Shown here piece by piece: positions 44,379 through 53,908 of a stretch of 64,000 bases of DNA; within the stretch, counting starts at the first letter, position 1; every line of letters starts with the position of its first letter. This DNA comes from Pararcticibacter amylolyticus. Its GTDB lineage: Bacteria; Bacteroidota; Bacteroidia; Sphingobacteriales; Sphingobacteriaceae. Below the pieces are notes generated by a model that did not search any database, was not told the origin of the DNA, and saw nothing but the letters and a program-made list of their open reading frames with translations. Position numbers and translations under genes: made by a program. The DNA lies in assembly GCF_003130405.1 (NCBI RefSeq), contig NZ_QEAS01000001.1:331314-395313 (forward strand). Reading direction: 5' to 3'.

Positions 44379-46196
44379 ATGAATCTGCTATTTAAACTAA
44401 AAAGCATACATTCAAAAACTCTTTTACCCGCAGCTTTTTTCACTCTTTGCTACTGCATCCTGGTTCAATCCGGTTTTGCACAAATACCGTCACTACACCC
44501 TGATACATCTGAAAAAAACAGCTCTCAGGCAGGCTATCCCCCCGACTCCCTGGGTCGAAGGGACCCGAGAGGAACAGTTGAAGGCTTCATTGCAGCAGTG
44601 GCAAAAGGCGACTATAGCAAAGCATCTCTCTACCTGCGGATCGATAAAGAACTAAAAAAAGATCAGGACTCTGTAAAACTGGCGCGCAATCTTCAGCTCC
44701 TGCTCGACCAGCAGGGCAGCATCCTTCCTTATTCGATGATCAGTGATAAACCCGAAGGAACGCAAAACGACAATCTCGGGCCGAACCTGGAAAGAGTAGG
44801 CACAGCAACGGTAAACAAAGAACCGTTTGATTTAATACTCGAAAGTGTAGAAAGCGAGAACGGTCCTGTCTGGTTGTTCTCCTCTCAAACAATCGAACGC
44901 ATTCCGCCTAAAATAGAAGATGCAGGAGAAAAAGCACTCGTCAACAAAGTCGCACCTGAAATACTCGAAGAAAACCAATGGGGAGGTGTTCCTATATCAC
45001 ATTGGCTTGCGTTCGTAACCATACTCATCCTCGCATATCTGGGAGCCACCGGGCTTACCTACGTAGTACTATTATTGATTCCACTCATCTGGCGTAAAGC
45101 CCGAAGCGAATCCGCGGAAGGAATTATAAAAGCATTCGTACTTCCCGTAAGGTTATACTTAACTATCTGGCTGCTCATATTTGGCAGCCAGGCTGCCGGG
45201 ATTTCAATAATTGTCAGGCAGCGATTTAACAGCCTCACCCTGATTGCATTTGTAATAGCCGTTTTCCTGCTGCTTTGGCAGCTGGTAGATTTCATTACAC
45301 GTCTTATTGAAAAACGGCTTGCCCGTCACCGCAACCAGGCCGGGATCTCTGCACTGCTATTCCTGCGAAGGGCTGCCAAAATTGCGCTTGTTGGAATTGC
45401 GCTGATTATCGTCCTCGACACATTTGGCTTCGACGTTACCACGGGGATTGCCGCTTTGGGAATAGGAGGTATCGCCCTTGCCCTCGGCGCTCAGAAAACC
45501 ATGGAGAATTTTGTTGGAAGCGTTACCTTAATTGCAGATCAGCCAATCCGTGTAGGCGATTTCTGCAAAGTTGGAGACATTGTCGGGACTGTAGAACAAA
45601 TCGGGATGAGGTCAACACAGATCAGAACGCTCGATCGCACGATAGTTACCATACCAAACGGGGAATTTTCCTCCCTTAAAATCGAGAACTTTTCACCTCG
45701 CGAACGCTTTTGGTTCCATCCTGTCTTCCGCATCCGGTTAGATTCAACCCCTGACCAAATCCGCTTCCTCCTGGCAGAACTAAGGACAGTTCTTTATGCC
45801 CATCCAAAAGTCAACCCGGATCCCGCCAGGATCCGTTTTATAGAAATATCAACGGATTGCCTCAAACTGGAAGTATTCGCCTATGTTGATGCAATTGACT
45901 TTGACAGATTTCTCGAGATTCAGGAAGATATTTATCTGCGGATGATGGACGTCATAGAAAAAAGCGGGACAAGCCTGGCAATGCCCTCACAAACTGTATA
46001 CCTTAGCAGAGATAAAGGTATATCAGAAGAGAAGGCCTCAGAAGCCGCAGAGCAGGTGCGCAAATGGAAGGAAGCAGGTGAAATGCCTATCCCCTATTTT
46101 AGTCCCGAAAGGATTGGAGAACTCAAAAATTCCATCCCCTATCCGCCGGAAGGCTCAGTAGCGGCAAAAAATGCTAAACAGGCAGGGAAGTCCTGA
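44379..46196 (+). CDS. MscS-type mechanosensitive channel
   Basis: The 605-residue protein has a signal peptide, a periplasmic N-terminal domain of about 180 residues, and membrane helices near 205-235, 255-280, 290-315, 335-355 and 365-395. The pore-lining helix is GIAALGIGGIALALGAQKTMENFVGS, the MscS TM3 signature. The beta domain follows (ADQPIRVGDFCKVGDIVGTVEQIGMRSTQIRTLD) and a C-terminal alpha/beta domain closes the cytoplasmic chamber. It protects cells against osmotic down-shock. The ATG at 44379 is preferred over a TTG at 44343 because it directly precedes the signal peptide. Confidence 0.9.
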   Translation: MNLLFKLKSIHSKTLLPAAFFTLCYCILVQSGFAQIPSLHPDTSEKNSSQAGYPPDSLGRRDPRGTVEGFIAAVAKGDYSKASLYLRIDKELKKDQDSVKLARNLQLLLDQQGSILPYSMISDKPEGTQNDNLGPNLERVGTATVNKEPFDLILESVESENGPVWLFSSQTIERIPPKIEDAGEKALVNKVAPEILEENQWGGVPISHWLAFVTILILAYLGATGLTYVVLLLIPLIWRKARSESAEGIIKAFVLPVRLYLTIWLLIFGSQAAGISIIVRQRFNSLTLIAFVIAVFLLLWQLVDFITRLIEKRLARHRNQAGISALLFLRRAAKIALVGIALIIVLDTFGFDVTTGIAALGIGGIALALGAQKTMENFVGSVTLIADQPIRVGDFCKVGDIVGTVEQIGMRSTQIRTLDRTIVTIPNGEFSSLKIENFSPRERFWFHPVFRIRLDSTPDQIRFLLAELRTVLYAHPKVNPDPARIRFIEISTDCLKLEVFAYVDAIDFDRFLEIQEDIYLRMMDVIEKSGTSLAMPSQTVYLSRDKGISEEKASEAAEQVRKWKEAGEMPIPYFSPERIGELKNSIPYPPEGSVAAKNAKQAGKS

Positions 46197-46307
46197 AATG
46201 AGCCTGATAAGTACAAACTATCTAGCTATTAGATCTTGCATAATTTTTCAGAAATACTAGATTTGGCAGATCGAGCATCTGACCGGTTTCTTTAATATAC
46301 GACGGCA

Positions 46308-47579
46308 ATGGAAAACTACACCGCCATTTTGACCCTGCTTGGGATTATGATAATCCTTCACGTGATCTCAGACAGAGTAAAGATCTCCTCCCCGATCTTC
46401 CTTGTTCTGGGAGGAGTAGGGCTCGGATTTATACCGGACATTCCCCCTCTTTCAATCAATCCTGAAATCATTTTCTTACTATTCCTGCCGCCGTTACTCT
46501 ATGACGCCTCATTTAATATCTCTTTTAAAGCCTTTAAGGAGCACCTCGGTACAATAAGTTCCCTGGCTATCGGACTCGTCTTCCTGACAACTGCCGGTAT
46601 AGCGGTATTCGCACGGTTCCTCATTCCCGGTATAGACTGGCCGCTTGCGTTCGTTCTTGGGGCAATCCTGGCATCAACAGACGCTGTAGCGGCGATAGGC
46701 ATTACGAAGGGATTAAAGCTTTCACATACCACGACAACCATTCTGGAAGGAGAAAGCCTGATTAACGATGCCTCTGCCCTGGTTGCTTACCGCTTCGCCG
46801 TAGCTGCGGTGACCGGCACCGCATTTGTTTTATGGAAAGCGTCCTTAACATTCCTGATATTAATGGCAGGCGGTTTTCTGGTAGGAGTAGTGATGGCTAA
46901 AACACTTCAGTTTCTCTTAAGATTTGTCAGAGGCCACACCATGGCAGTACTTAGCTTTACTCTTCTGGCCCCTTTCATAACGTATCTTATAGCAGAAGAG
47001 CTCCATTGTTCCGGGGTAATTGCGGTTGTAGTCCTTGGCTTTGGGATCTCCCGTTTAAGTAGCCTAAAGTTTCCGGAATCGCTTCGTCAGCAATCCAGGA
47101 CAATATGGGAAATAGTCGTTTTTTTACTTAATGGACTAATCTTCATTCTAATCGGCCTCGAGCTCCCGGCTGTAATAAAAAGCATTCCCGCAAGCCCCCT
47201 TCTTCAATATAGCGCTTATGCCTTCCTGATCACCCTTGTGGCGGTTTTAATCCGAACCCTCCGTGTATTCCTAAAGAAAAATTCTCTGCAACGGGCCTTT
47301 AATCATCCGAAATTTAAAAATACAAGAAGAGAAATTCCAGCCTCCGTTCTCTTTACAACCAGAGAAAGCCTGATCATAAGTCTGTCAGGAATGCGTGGGA
47401 TTGTATCCCTGGCTGTGGCAATAGGACTTCCCCACGTTCTGGAAGACGGAACCCCATTTCCCATGCGCAGTGAAATAATCTATATTACAACGGTAGCTGT
47501 GCTGGTGTCTATTGTGGGACAAGGCTTATTGTTGCCGTTTTTGATAAAGAAGCTGAATAAGAGCAGTGGAGATTTGTAG
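46308..47579 (+). CDS. Sodium/proton antiporter (CPA1/NhaP type)
   Basis: The 423-residue inner-membrane protein has about twelve hydrophobic helices. The CPA1 ion-binding region is visible as ILASTDAVAAIGITKGL and GESLINDASALVAYR, with the paired N-D residues in the fifth-helix position. TRESLIISLSGMRGIVSLAVA is a conserved late segment. It exchanges Na+ (or K+) for protons. There is no extended cytoplasmic regulatory tail. It follows the MscS gene by 111 bp, so a common osmotic or ionic role is plausible. Confidence 0.9.
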   Translation: MENYTAILTLLGIMIILHVISDRVKISSPIFLVLGGVGLGFIPDIPPLSINPEIIFLLFLPPLLYDASFNISFKAFKEHLGTISSLAIGLVFLTTAGIAVFARFLIPGIDWPLAFVLGAILASTDAVAAIGITKGLKLSHTTTTILEGESLINDASALVAYRFAVAAVTGTAFVLWKASLTFLILMAGGFLVGVVMAKTLQFLLRFVRGHTMAVLSFTLLAPFITYLIAEELHCSGVIAVVVLGFGISRLSSLKFPESLRQQSRTIWEIVVFLLNGLIFILIGLELPAVIKSIPASPLLQYSAYAFLITLVAVLIRTLRVFLKKNSLQRAFNHPKFKNTRREIPASVLFTTRESLIISLSGMRGIVSLAVAIGLPHVLEDGTPFPMRSEIIYITTVAVLVSIVGQGLLLPFLIKKLNKSSGDL

Positions 47580-47632
47580 AAAATTAGGAAAAAATGGTAT
47601 AGCAGCGAAAGAGCTTTAAGGAAAAATATGTG

Positions 47633-47685
47633 ATAGCAAAGCTCATAATATCAGGAATACCCCCTTCTATTATGAGCTTTGCTAT
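47633..47685. terminator. Bidirectional terminator hairpin
   Basis: An 18-bp perfect stem, ATAGCAAAGCTCATAATA (47633-47650) and its complement (47668-47685), with a 17-nt loop. It lies between the convergent antiporter and DUF1735-like genes. Confidence 0.75.
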
Positions 47686-47692
47686 TTGAAGA

Positions 47693-48676
47693 TTACCATT
47701 CTATAGCCTGATCCTCGTCTGGAATCTGAGTATTTAGTTTCCGTTCAAGGATGAGGGAACCGGCAACATGGAATTCAATAGGAACGCCGGCAATCCTTGT
47801 ATAATCAGTATAATTGTAATCAATATTATTGATCGTTATGTAGCGATGCTTCAGATAGGGGCGCACTGCATCCATCTGTTCAGATATAGTATAACTGGCA
47901 TCCTTATTAATTTTAAACTTAATGGCAGGATTATCTGCCCGCAGAGATACCGTTCCGGTAGGACTAAAAGTAAAAAAGATCTTATAGTTGTGGCGATCCT
48001 GCCGTTCCTCGTCTATATTTCCGGCATAAAGGAAAATGGTATTTTCATCGGCAACATAGGTGCGGATCTCATTTTTAACAAGTGCTGTTTCGTTCTCATG
48101 ACCAACCATAGCAGTTTTCAAAGCTGTTCCACTGTAAGATCCCGAATAGTCATTGAATGGATTAACACGCAAAAGTGCTTTACGGTAATTTTTCCTGGGA
48201 TGCGCCGTATAGCCATAAGAGCGATCATCCTGAATTGTTAAGGGAAGCACCCACTTATCTACGAGATCAATATCTTTAAATGTAAAATCTATCGGCAGTA
48301 ACGCCGTATTCTCTCCAGCCTTAATATCTACCGTCTGAGGCATAGAGAAATAGTTACTATTCAGTTCCTTGTAGTAAAAGTCTGTCCGGCTTTGAAAACG
48401 TTCAAAGTTTAGTACTTTCAGGGTATCCGGATCTAATCCAATATGCACTGTGATGTCTTTATCATTCACAGTTGATCCACTGACTATCAAGGGCTGCAAA
48501 AAAGTGGTCTTCTCATCGTCTTTGTATCGTACAAAAATATTAGTCACCCCCTCATTTGACAACGGAGCTTTAAAACCAATATATCTTCTGTACTGCTCAT
48601 CCTTCCATTCGTCGTTGCAGGAGCCGCAGATTATTAGCAACGAAAGTAGAAAGATCTGTATATATGACTTTTTCAT
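47693..48676 (-). CDS. DUF1735/DUF4361-type surface lipoprotein of the SusCD operon
   Basis: A 327-residue lipoprotein (lipobox LIICGSC, Cys at about 20). The N-terminal part carries strands like DUF1735 (VTNIFVRYKDDEKTTFLQPLIVSGS, then SQTVDIKAGENTALLPIDFTF-like strands), and the C-terminal 170 residues resemble DUF4361 (YSGSYSGTALKTA and ERQDRHNYKIFFTF). Proteins of this type are the variable surface glycan-binding components of polysaccharide utilisation loci. It is the last gene of the operon, 11 bp after susD-like. Ligand unknown. Confidence 0.8.
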   Translation of the reverse strand: MKKSYIQIFLLSLLIICGSCNDEWKDEQYRRYIGFKAPLSNEGVTNIFVRYKDDEKTTFLQPLIVSGSTVNDKDITVHIGLDPDTLKVLNFERFQSRTDFYYKELNSNYFSMPQTVDIKAGENTALLPIDFTFKDIDLVDKWVLPLTIQDDRSYGYTAHPRKNYRKALLRVNPFNDYSGSYSGTALKTAMVGHENETALVKNEIRTYVADENTIFLYAGNIDEERQDRHNYKIFFTFSPTGTVSLRADNPAIKFKINKDASYTISEQMDAVRPYLKHRYITINNIDYNYTDYTRIAGVPIEFHVAGSLILERKLNTQIPDEDQAIEW

Positions 48677-48687
48677 ATTTTCTTTTT

Positions 48688-50739
48688 TTAATCGTTATAG
48701 TTCCATCCTGGGTTTTGTGTGAGCCGGTTGTTACGCTTAAGTTCACTAAGACTGATAGGCCAGAACCACATCTTGTCGGCAAAAGTGGTCTTCAACGTCC
48801 ATACGGCTACAGGCTTGTGAAAAAGATCTCTCTCCTGGCTGCCCATCATAACATTACATCCATAGATCGGTAAAGATTCTTCTGCCGGTGCATCCATCCA
48901 CCGCCGCAAATCGTAATAGCGCTGCCCTTCACCCATGAGTTCTATGAAACGTTCCCGTTTCAATGCTTTTCGCATTTCATTCTTATTATTGTACACACTA
49001 AGCGGATAGTCAGGTACACCAGCGCGAATGCGTACAGGGTGAATGCCTCTTTGCATTTGCATGATGTCGCGGCGGATGGTATAGGTTTCACCACGCCAGG
49101 ATGGTATATTATAAGAACCGTCAATTTCATTCAAGGCCTCTGCATATGCAAGTAAAATATCTGCATAGCGGATAGCGGGTTCGGTTTTCGGCACGACGCG
49201 GCTGTTATTTCCGCCCTCATAGGTATCATTCGGATGAACAAATTTCTTAACTCCAAAACCTGTACGCAGCCAATACGCATTGGCCGAGTTCATTCCGTTT
49301 CCCTTGTTATCATCAACATAATAGAATACTTGCTGATTTCGGTTCTCCGGTCGCGTCTCGTTAAGCAGGGTCCAGAAGCTGCCGTTGTATGCTACAGAGG
49401 CATAGAATCGGGGTTCACGGTTGGCATATTGTAAAGAAACACCCGGCCTCAAAGGTTTGTACCTGCCCTGATCGTAATCCTGCTGAGTAACATACCCACT
49501 GACACGTTCTGAGCCATTGCCACGTCCGATTTCCTTATCCTTTCCAGGAGCGTCCGTTCCATCATTCATCGAATAGGCATCAATCAACTTCTGCGTTAAG
49601 CCATGTGTGTTCCACCCCGTAGCAGAACGGGGCAACTGATGGATAACCATAGCAGCAACACTTTCTCCACCCTGATTATTTCCTCTGGTAAATATGAGTT
49701 CAGGGTTTCCTGAAGCCTGAAGCGTACCATCAAATACCTGGGCATAAGACTTTGCAGGATCAATATTGGCCCAACCTTCCGGCCAGTTTTTTTCAGAAAA
49801 ATTATTGTCTTTCGGGGGTACTACGGTAGCATCTGTTCCCGTCGTTTGAAAGGGAGCCGTATAAAGGCTATATACTCCCAATTCGATCACATCCCTTGCC
49901 GCTGCAGCTGCTTTTGCCCATTTTTCTTCGTTGTATTCCTCAGAAAGCAGGCGTTTGCCAGTATCATTAGTCAGCCTGGCAGCAAAACCTGATTTATTTC
50001 CATTTGCGAGAGGACTTGCTGCATAAAGTAAAACTTTGGCGCGGGTAGCCAGGGCAGCTCCGCATGTAGGACGGGCCGACCCATCCTGACCGCGTTTCAT
50101 GCCCAAAGTCTGCATTTCTTTCGCAGCCTGCAACATTTCGTTGGCTATATATTCCGCACATTCCTCATACGTACTGCGGGGTGTGGCTATCTCATCATAA
50201 CTGTCCGTATAGTCAATTCCTTCGTCAGGCAACAAAGGAATAGGACCGTATTTACGCAACAGCAGCCAATACAGATAAGCTCTTGCAAAACGGGCCTGCC
50301 CCCTGTAATCTTCTATTTCAGCCGGCTTCATTTCCGTGTTCATATACACATTTTGAATGAAAGTAGAGGCGTTACGTATCCCGCGGTAGCACTGCGTCCA
50401 GGTACCTTGTTTGTCGCCTTCAGTATATTGCCCCATTTTAAACATGTTATACGAAATTTCATTCTTTGAAGGATCAAAATCCTTGTCCCTGTCGCCGTAA
50501 AACATATCGTCGGCAAAACAATGCGGCGTGAAGCCCTTACTCGCCACATCGGCATTGATGTCTCTGAACTCGTTGAATACATGGGCAAGCCACTCTTCCG
50601 TATACACCTTGCTTTTAAACACTTTATCTGTGGTAAGCCGGTCTTTGAAATATTGATCGGATTTCAATGCGTCTTTACAGGAAAAAAGCACGCAGGTTCC
50701 GATCACAAGCAATAGCACAAAATATATCTTCTTTTGCAT
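48688..50739 (-). CDS. SusD/RagB-family nutrient-binding lipoprotein
   Basis: A 683-residue SusD-like protein that would sit as a lid on the SusC partner at the cell surface. A lipoprotein signal ends at LFSCK. The SusD pattern is present: YRGIRNASTFIQN, DYRGQARFARAYLYWLLLRKYGPIPLL, and at the C-terminus DILLAYAEALNEI, ALKRERFIELMGEGQRYYDLRRW and LTQNPGWNYND. It is longer than the usual 500-600 residues and belongs to the larger SusD group. Ligand specificity cannot be read from the sequence. Confidence 0.94.
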   Translation of the reverse strand: MQKKIYFVLLLVIGTCVLFSCKDALKSDQYFKDRLTTDKVFKSKVYTEEWLAHVFNEFRDINADVASKGFTPHCFADDMFYGDRDKDFDPSKNEISYNMFKMGQYTEGDKQGTWTQCYRGIRNASTFIQNVYMNTEMKPAEIEDYRGQARFARAYLYWLLLRKYGPIPLLPDEGIDYTDSYDEIATPRSTYEECAEYIANEMLQAAKEMQTLGMKRGQDGSARPTCGAALATRAKVLLYAASPLANGNKSGFAARLTNDTGKRLLSEEYNEEKWAKAAAAARDVIELGVYSLYTAPFQTTGTDATVVPPKDNNFSEKNWPEGWANIDPAKSYAQVFDGTLQASGNPELIFTRGNNQGGESVAAMVIHQLPRSATGWNTHGLTQKLIDAYSMNDGTDAPGKDKEIGRGNGSERVSGYVTQQDYDQGRYKPLRPGVSLQYANREPRFYASVAYNGSFWTLLNETRPENRNQQVFYYVDDNKGNGMNSANAYWLRTGFGVKKFVHPNDTYEGGNNSRVVPKTEPAIRYADILLAYAEALNEIDGSYNIPSWRGETYTIRRDIMQMQRGIHPVRIRAGVPDYPLSVYNNKNEMRKALKRERFIELMGEGQRYYDLRRWMDAPAEESLPIYGCNVMMGSQERDLFHKPVAVWTLKTTFADKMWFWPISLSELKRNNRLTQNPGWNYND

Positions 50740-50750
50740 CTCTTCTCTAT

Positions 50751-53700
50751 TTACAAATTAACACTTAGGCCTAAAGTAATGGATTTAGGTAAGGGATAGT
50801 CTTCTCCTCTCGGGCTGGCAAGTTCCGGATCCCAAAGTTTGAATTTGGACCAGGTAACCAGGTTGGTACCCACCATGAAAATACGAATGTTATTGGTTTT
50901 TATTCTGTTCGCCAATTGCTTAGGAAGCGTATAACCAATATCTACAGTTTTCAAACGCAGATACTGACCGTTCCGCAGCCAGAAAGTCGACTCCCTGTAG
51001 TTGTTTGCGTTCCCGCCGAAACTCAGACGCGGATAGGATGCATTCGGATTTTCTGTAGAAGGATCTCCGGAAATATCGGCAGAAATCCAGCGGTTATCAC
51101 CCATCACACCCTTCATTACCTGGCCCCACTCGCCTTCACTGAAGGCATAAACGGTTTTTCCATAGGTAAAAAATGTAGATTTGCCAGCCCCCTGGAAGTG
51201 AACGTTAACATCCAGCCCCTTCCAACTGACAGAAGCACCCAATCCGTAAATGAGATTCGGTCTTCTCGTAGCTCCAATGGCCACGCGATCAAGATCGTCA
51301 ACCACACCATCGGCATTCACGTCCTTGTATTTAAGATCCCCCGGCTGGTAGTCTCCAAATGTTTGTCTCGGACTATTCCGGATGTCATCGTAGTCCTTAA
51401 ACATTCCTAATGCAATCAATCCCCTCGCCTGATCTACGCGGTAGTTCTCCTGATTCAAATAGGAATAAACGTTATTCTCTTCATCTCTTTCAAGAATCTC
51501 ATTCTTGCTGTATGTTATATTGCCTCTTGCAACTACATTGAACTCTCCCAGTTTCTGTTTGTATTCGAATCGGCCATCAAACCCTCGTGACTTTACGGCT
51601 CCAACATTCGCACTGGGAGTGCTCTCTAATCCAACTATTTCCGGCAGAAAATACCGAGGCATGTAAATACCTGTTCTTCTCTCATCAAAGAAATCAAGGT
51701 TGGCACCGATCTTGTCTCTGAAAAGAGAAAGGTCAAAGCCCAGATTCTTCTTCACTGCAACTTCCCATGTAACATAGGGAGAAGCCACCTGAGAATACCT
51801 CAAGCCTCCATAGTACCTGTTTAAACCGAAATCAGCCCACTGATATCCGCCATCCGGTATCCTGTTTCCATTATCAAGTACTAAATTTCCGTTTCCGTCC
51901 CTTCGGAAGATCTCTTCCGTTGTATATAAGTATGGGAAACGCTGTCCGTTTAATTGATCATTCCCTACCCTACCATGAGAGTAGCGAATTTTGAACAGAT
52001 TCATCCATTGCAGGTTATTTTTAATAAAAGGCTCTTCAGAAAGATTCCAAGCAAAAGAGACAGCAGGGAAAAATCCGTATTGTTCTCCCAGAGCAAAGTT
52101 CTCAGAGCCCGTGTAGCCGAAAGTAAAATCAGCAAAATAACGGGACTTCCAGTTATAGGTGGCGCGTCCAGCCAAAGCAAGATTTCTTCTGGCTATTCCA
52201 TTCTTAATGTCGTCGCCAAGAGAAACAGTTTGTACAAGCGCATCACGGGTGAACTTAACTACTGCTCCAAAATTATGATTCCCGAAACCGCGATCATAAT
52301 TAAACATCCCATCGAAGAACTCTCTTCTCACACCACCGGCACTGCTCGACTGGTATAATTCTCGGGGATCGGAAACATGGTCCCATACAATTTCCCCTGT
52401 CTCAGTACGGGAACGCTGGGCATGCCATTGTTCAGGCCATTTACGACGCAATATATCATTGTAGTTATTTATGTCGAAGCCGATAATCCCTCTGAAACGC
52501 AAACCTTTTGTAATAAAGTCAAAATTCTGCTCAAGGGTAATGTCAGTCTGTACCTGATTAGTCCAGTTTTCATTATATCCGGTTTGGGTGGCCACAACCC
52601 AAGGGTTTGTCTGACCTCCGGCTCCAAATGCAGGTACACGACCATTAGAATACAGAATAGGCATACTCACAGGGGAATATCCGAAAAGAGCACCCCAGAA
52701 ATCATTGTCACCAAGCCCCGGGCTGTTTCGTTTCCCGAGAGAACCAGCTACACTCGCTTTCGCTACCGTTGTTTTTGTGATATCAATATCAGTGTTCAAA
52801 CGATAGTTCCAGCGCTTGTAATTTGCATTGGTATTGTAATCGTTCTTTAGCGTTTCATCAATTTTGTACATTCCCCCTTCATCCACATAACTACCCGAAA
52901 CAAAGTAGCGGGCCGTGGCTCCTCCTCCGTTCAAATTCAAGTTGGCCCGGTAAGTCATTGCCCCATCCCTTAGCAACAGACTTTTCCAGTCCACATTGGG
53001 GTATAAATCCGGGTCCAAACCCAAACGCAGAATCTCCAATTCTTCCGGCTTGTAAACTGGCGCCTGATTTCGGGTGATACGTGATTCATTTAACAAGCTG
53101 GCATAAGTAGGGCCATCTTCGAATTCCGGTGTAATAGTGCGCGTATTGTAGATATTCTCATCTTTGAAAGTAATACTGATCTTACCTTGCTTGCCACGTT
53201 TGGTAGTGATCAGAATAACGCCGTTTGCTCCTCTTGATCCATAAATCGCTGTAACAGCTGCATCTTTCAATACAGAAAAAGACTCTATATCCTCGATATT
53301 AATTTCATTGATACTCCGCTCGATATTGTCTACCAGAACTAAAGCACCCGACCCGCCTCCGAATGTTGAAATACCCCGAATCCAGAACTCTGAGATATTT
53401 TTTCCCGGCTGACCGGACTGCATCATTGCCATTACTCCGGGCACATTTCCTGCAAGTGCGTTTGAAATACTTGACGTCGGGTTTGATTTAAGATCGTTCA
53501 CGTTAACGGTAGTAACAGCAGCAGTAAGCGATGCTTTTTTCTGAACACCAGTACCTGTCACCACAACTTCATTCAGCACACTCGATTCCGATTCCTTCAT
53601 TGTCACATTAATGACGAAAGCATCTTTTACCAGTATTTCCTGACTATCGAAGCCAATATAAGAGAACTTTAACTTCTTATATCGTTCCGTTTTAATTTTA

Positions 53701-53882
53701 TACCTACCCTTCACATCTGTAGTTGTACCTAAACCAGGAGCATCTAATACTGAAATACTTACACCAATTAACGGTTCTTTTTTCGTATCGGTCACCATAC
53801 CGGTTACTTCAACAACCTCCTGTGCCAGTGCTCCAGCACTGATACAGAAAAGCAACATACATATTAGTACGAATCTGTTCAT
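50751..53882 (-). CDS. SusC/RagA-family TonB-linked outer membrane transporter
   Basis: A 1043-residue SusC-like transporter. The signal peptide begins MNRFVLICMLLFC; an in-frame GTG at 53894 would add four residues and was not chosen. A carboxypeptidase-regulatory domain (VTGMVTDTKKEPLIGVSISV) lies at about 26-105. The plug follows, with the SusC signature (GTGVQKKASLTAAVTTVN, and SFSVLKDAAVTAIYGSRGANGVILITTKRG). The rest is the 22-strand barrel ending SITLGLSVNL. It imports oligomers captured by SusD using TonB energy. Confidence 0.95.
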   Translation of the reverse strand: MNRFVLICMLLFCISAGALAQEVVEVTGMVTDTKKEPLIGVSISVLDAPGLGTTTDVKGRYKIKTERYKKLKFSYIGFDSQEILVKDAFVINVTMKESESSVLNEVVVTGTGVQKKASLTAAVTTVNVNDLKSNPTSSISNALAGNVPGVMAMMQSGQPGKNISEFWIRGISTFGGGSGALVLVDNIERSINEINIEDIESFSVLKDAAVTAIYGSRGANGVILITTKRGKQGKISITFKDENIYNTRTITPEFEDGPTYASLLNESRITRNQAPVYKPEELEILRLGLDPDLYPNVDWKSLLLRDGAMTYRANLNLNGGGATARYFVSGSYVDEGGMYKIDETLKNDYNTNANYKRWNYRLNTDIDITKTTVAKASVAGSLGKRNSPGLGDNDFWGALFGYSPVSMPILYSNGRVPAFGAGGQTNPWVVATQTGYNENWTNQVQTDITLEQNFDFITKGLRFRGIIGFDINNYNDILRRKWPEQWHAQRSRTETGEIVWDHVSDPRELYQSSSAGGVRREFFDGMFNYDRGFGNHNFGAVVKFTRDALVQTVSLGDDIKNGIARRNLALAGRATYNWKSRYFADFTFGYTGSENFALGEQYGFFPAVSFAWNLSEEPFIKNNLQWMNLFKIRYSHGRVGNDQLNGQRFPYLYTTEEIFRRDGNGNLVLDNGNRIPDGGYQWADFGLNRYYGGLRYSQVASPYVTWEVAVKKNLGFDLSLFRDKIGANLDFFDERRTGIYMPRYFLPEIVGLESTPSANVGAVKSRGFDGRFEYKQKLGEFNVVARGNITYSKNEILERDEENNVYSYLNQENYRVDQARGLIALGMFKDYDDIRNSPRQTFGDYQPGDLKYKDVNADGVVDDLDRVAIGATRRPNLIYGLGASVSWKGLDVNVHFQGAGKSTFFTYGKTVYAFSEGEWGQVMKGVMGDNRWISADISGDPSTENPNASYPRLSFGGNANNYRESTFWLRNGQYLRLKTVDIGYTLPKQLANRIKTNNIRIFMVGTNLVTWSKFKLWDPELASPRGEDYPLPKSITLGLSVNL

Positions 53883-53908
53883 AATTCCATTCACTAATTA
53901 TTCTTTAA

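Noticed and set aside
50916-51410. Plus-strand ORF opposite the SusC-like gene
   Set aside because: SusC signatures are unambiguous on the minus strand; the opposite frame is a shadow.
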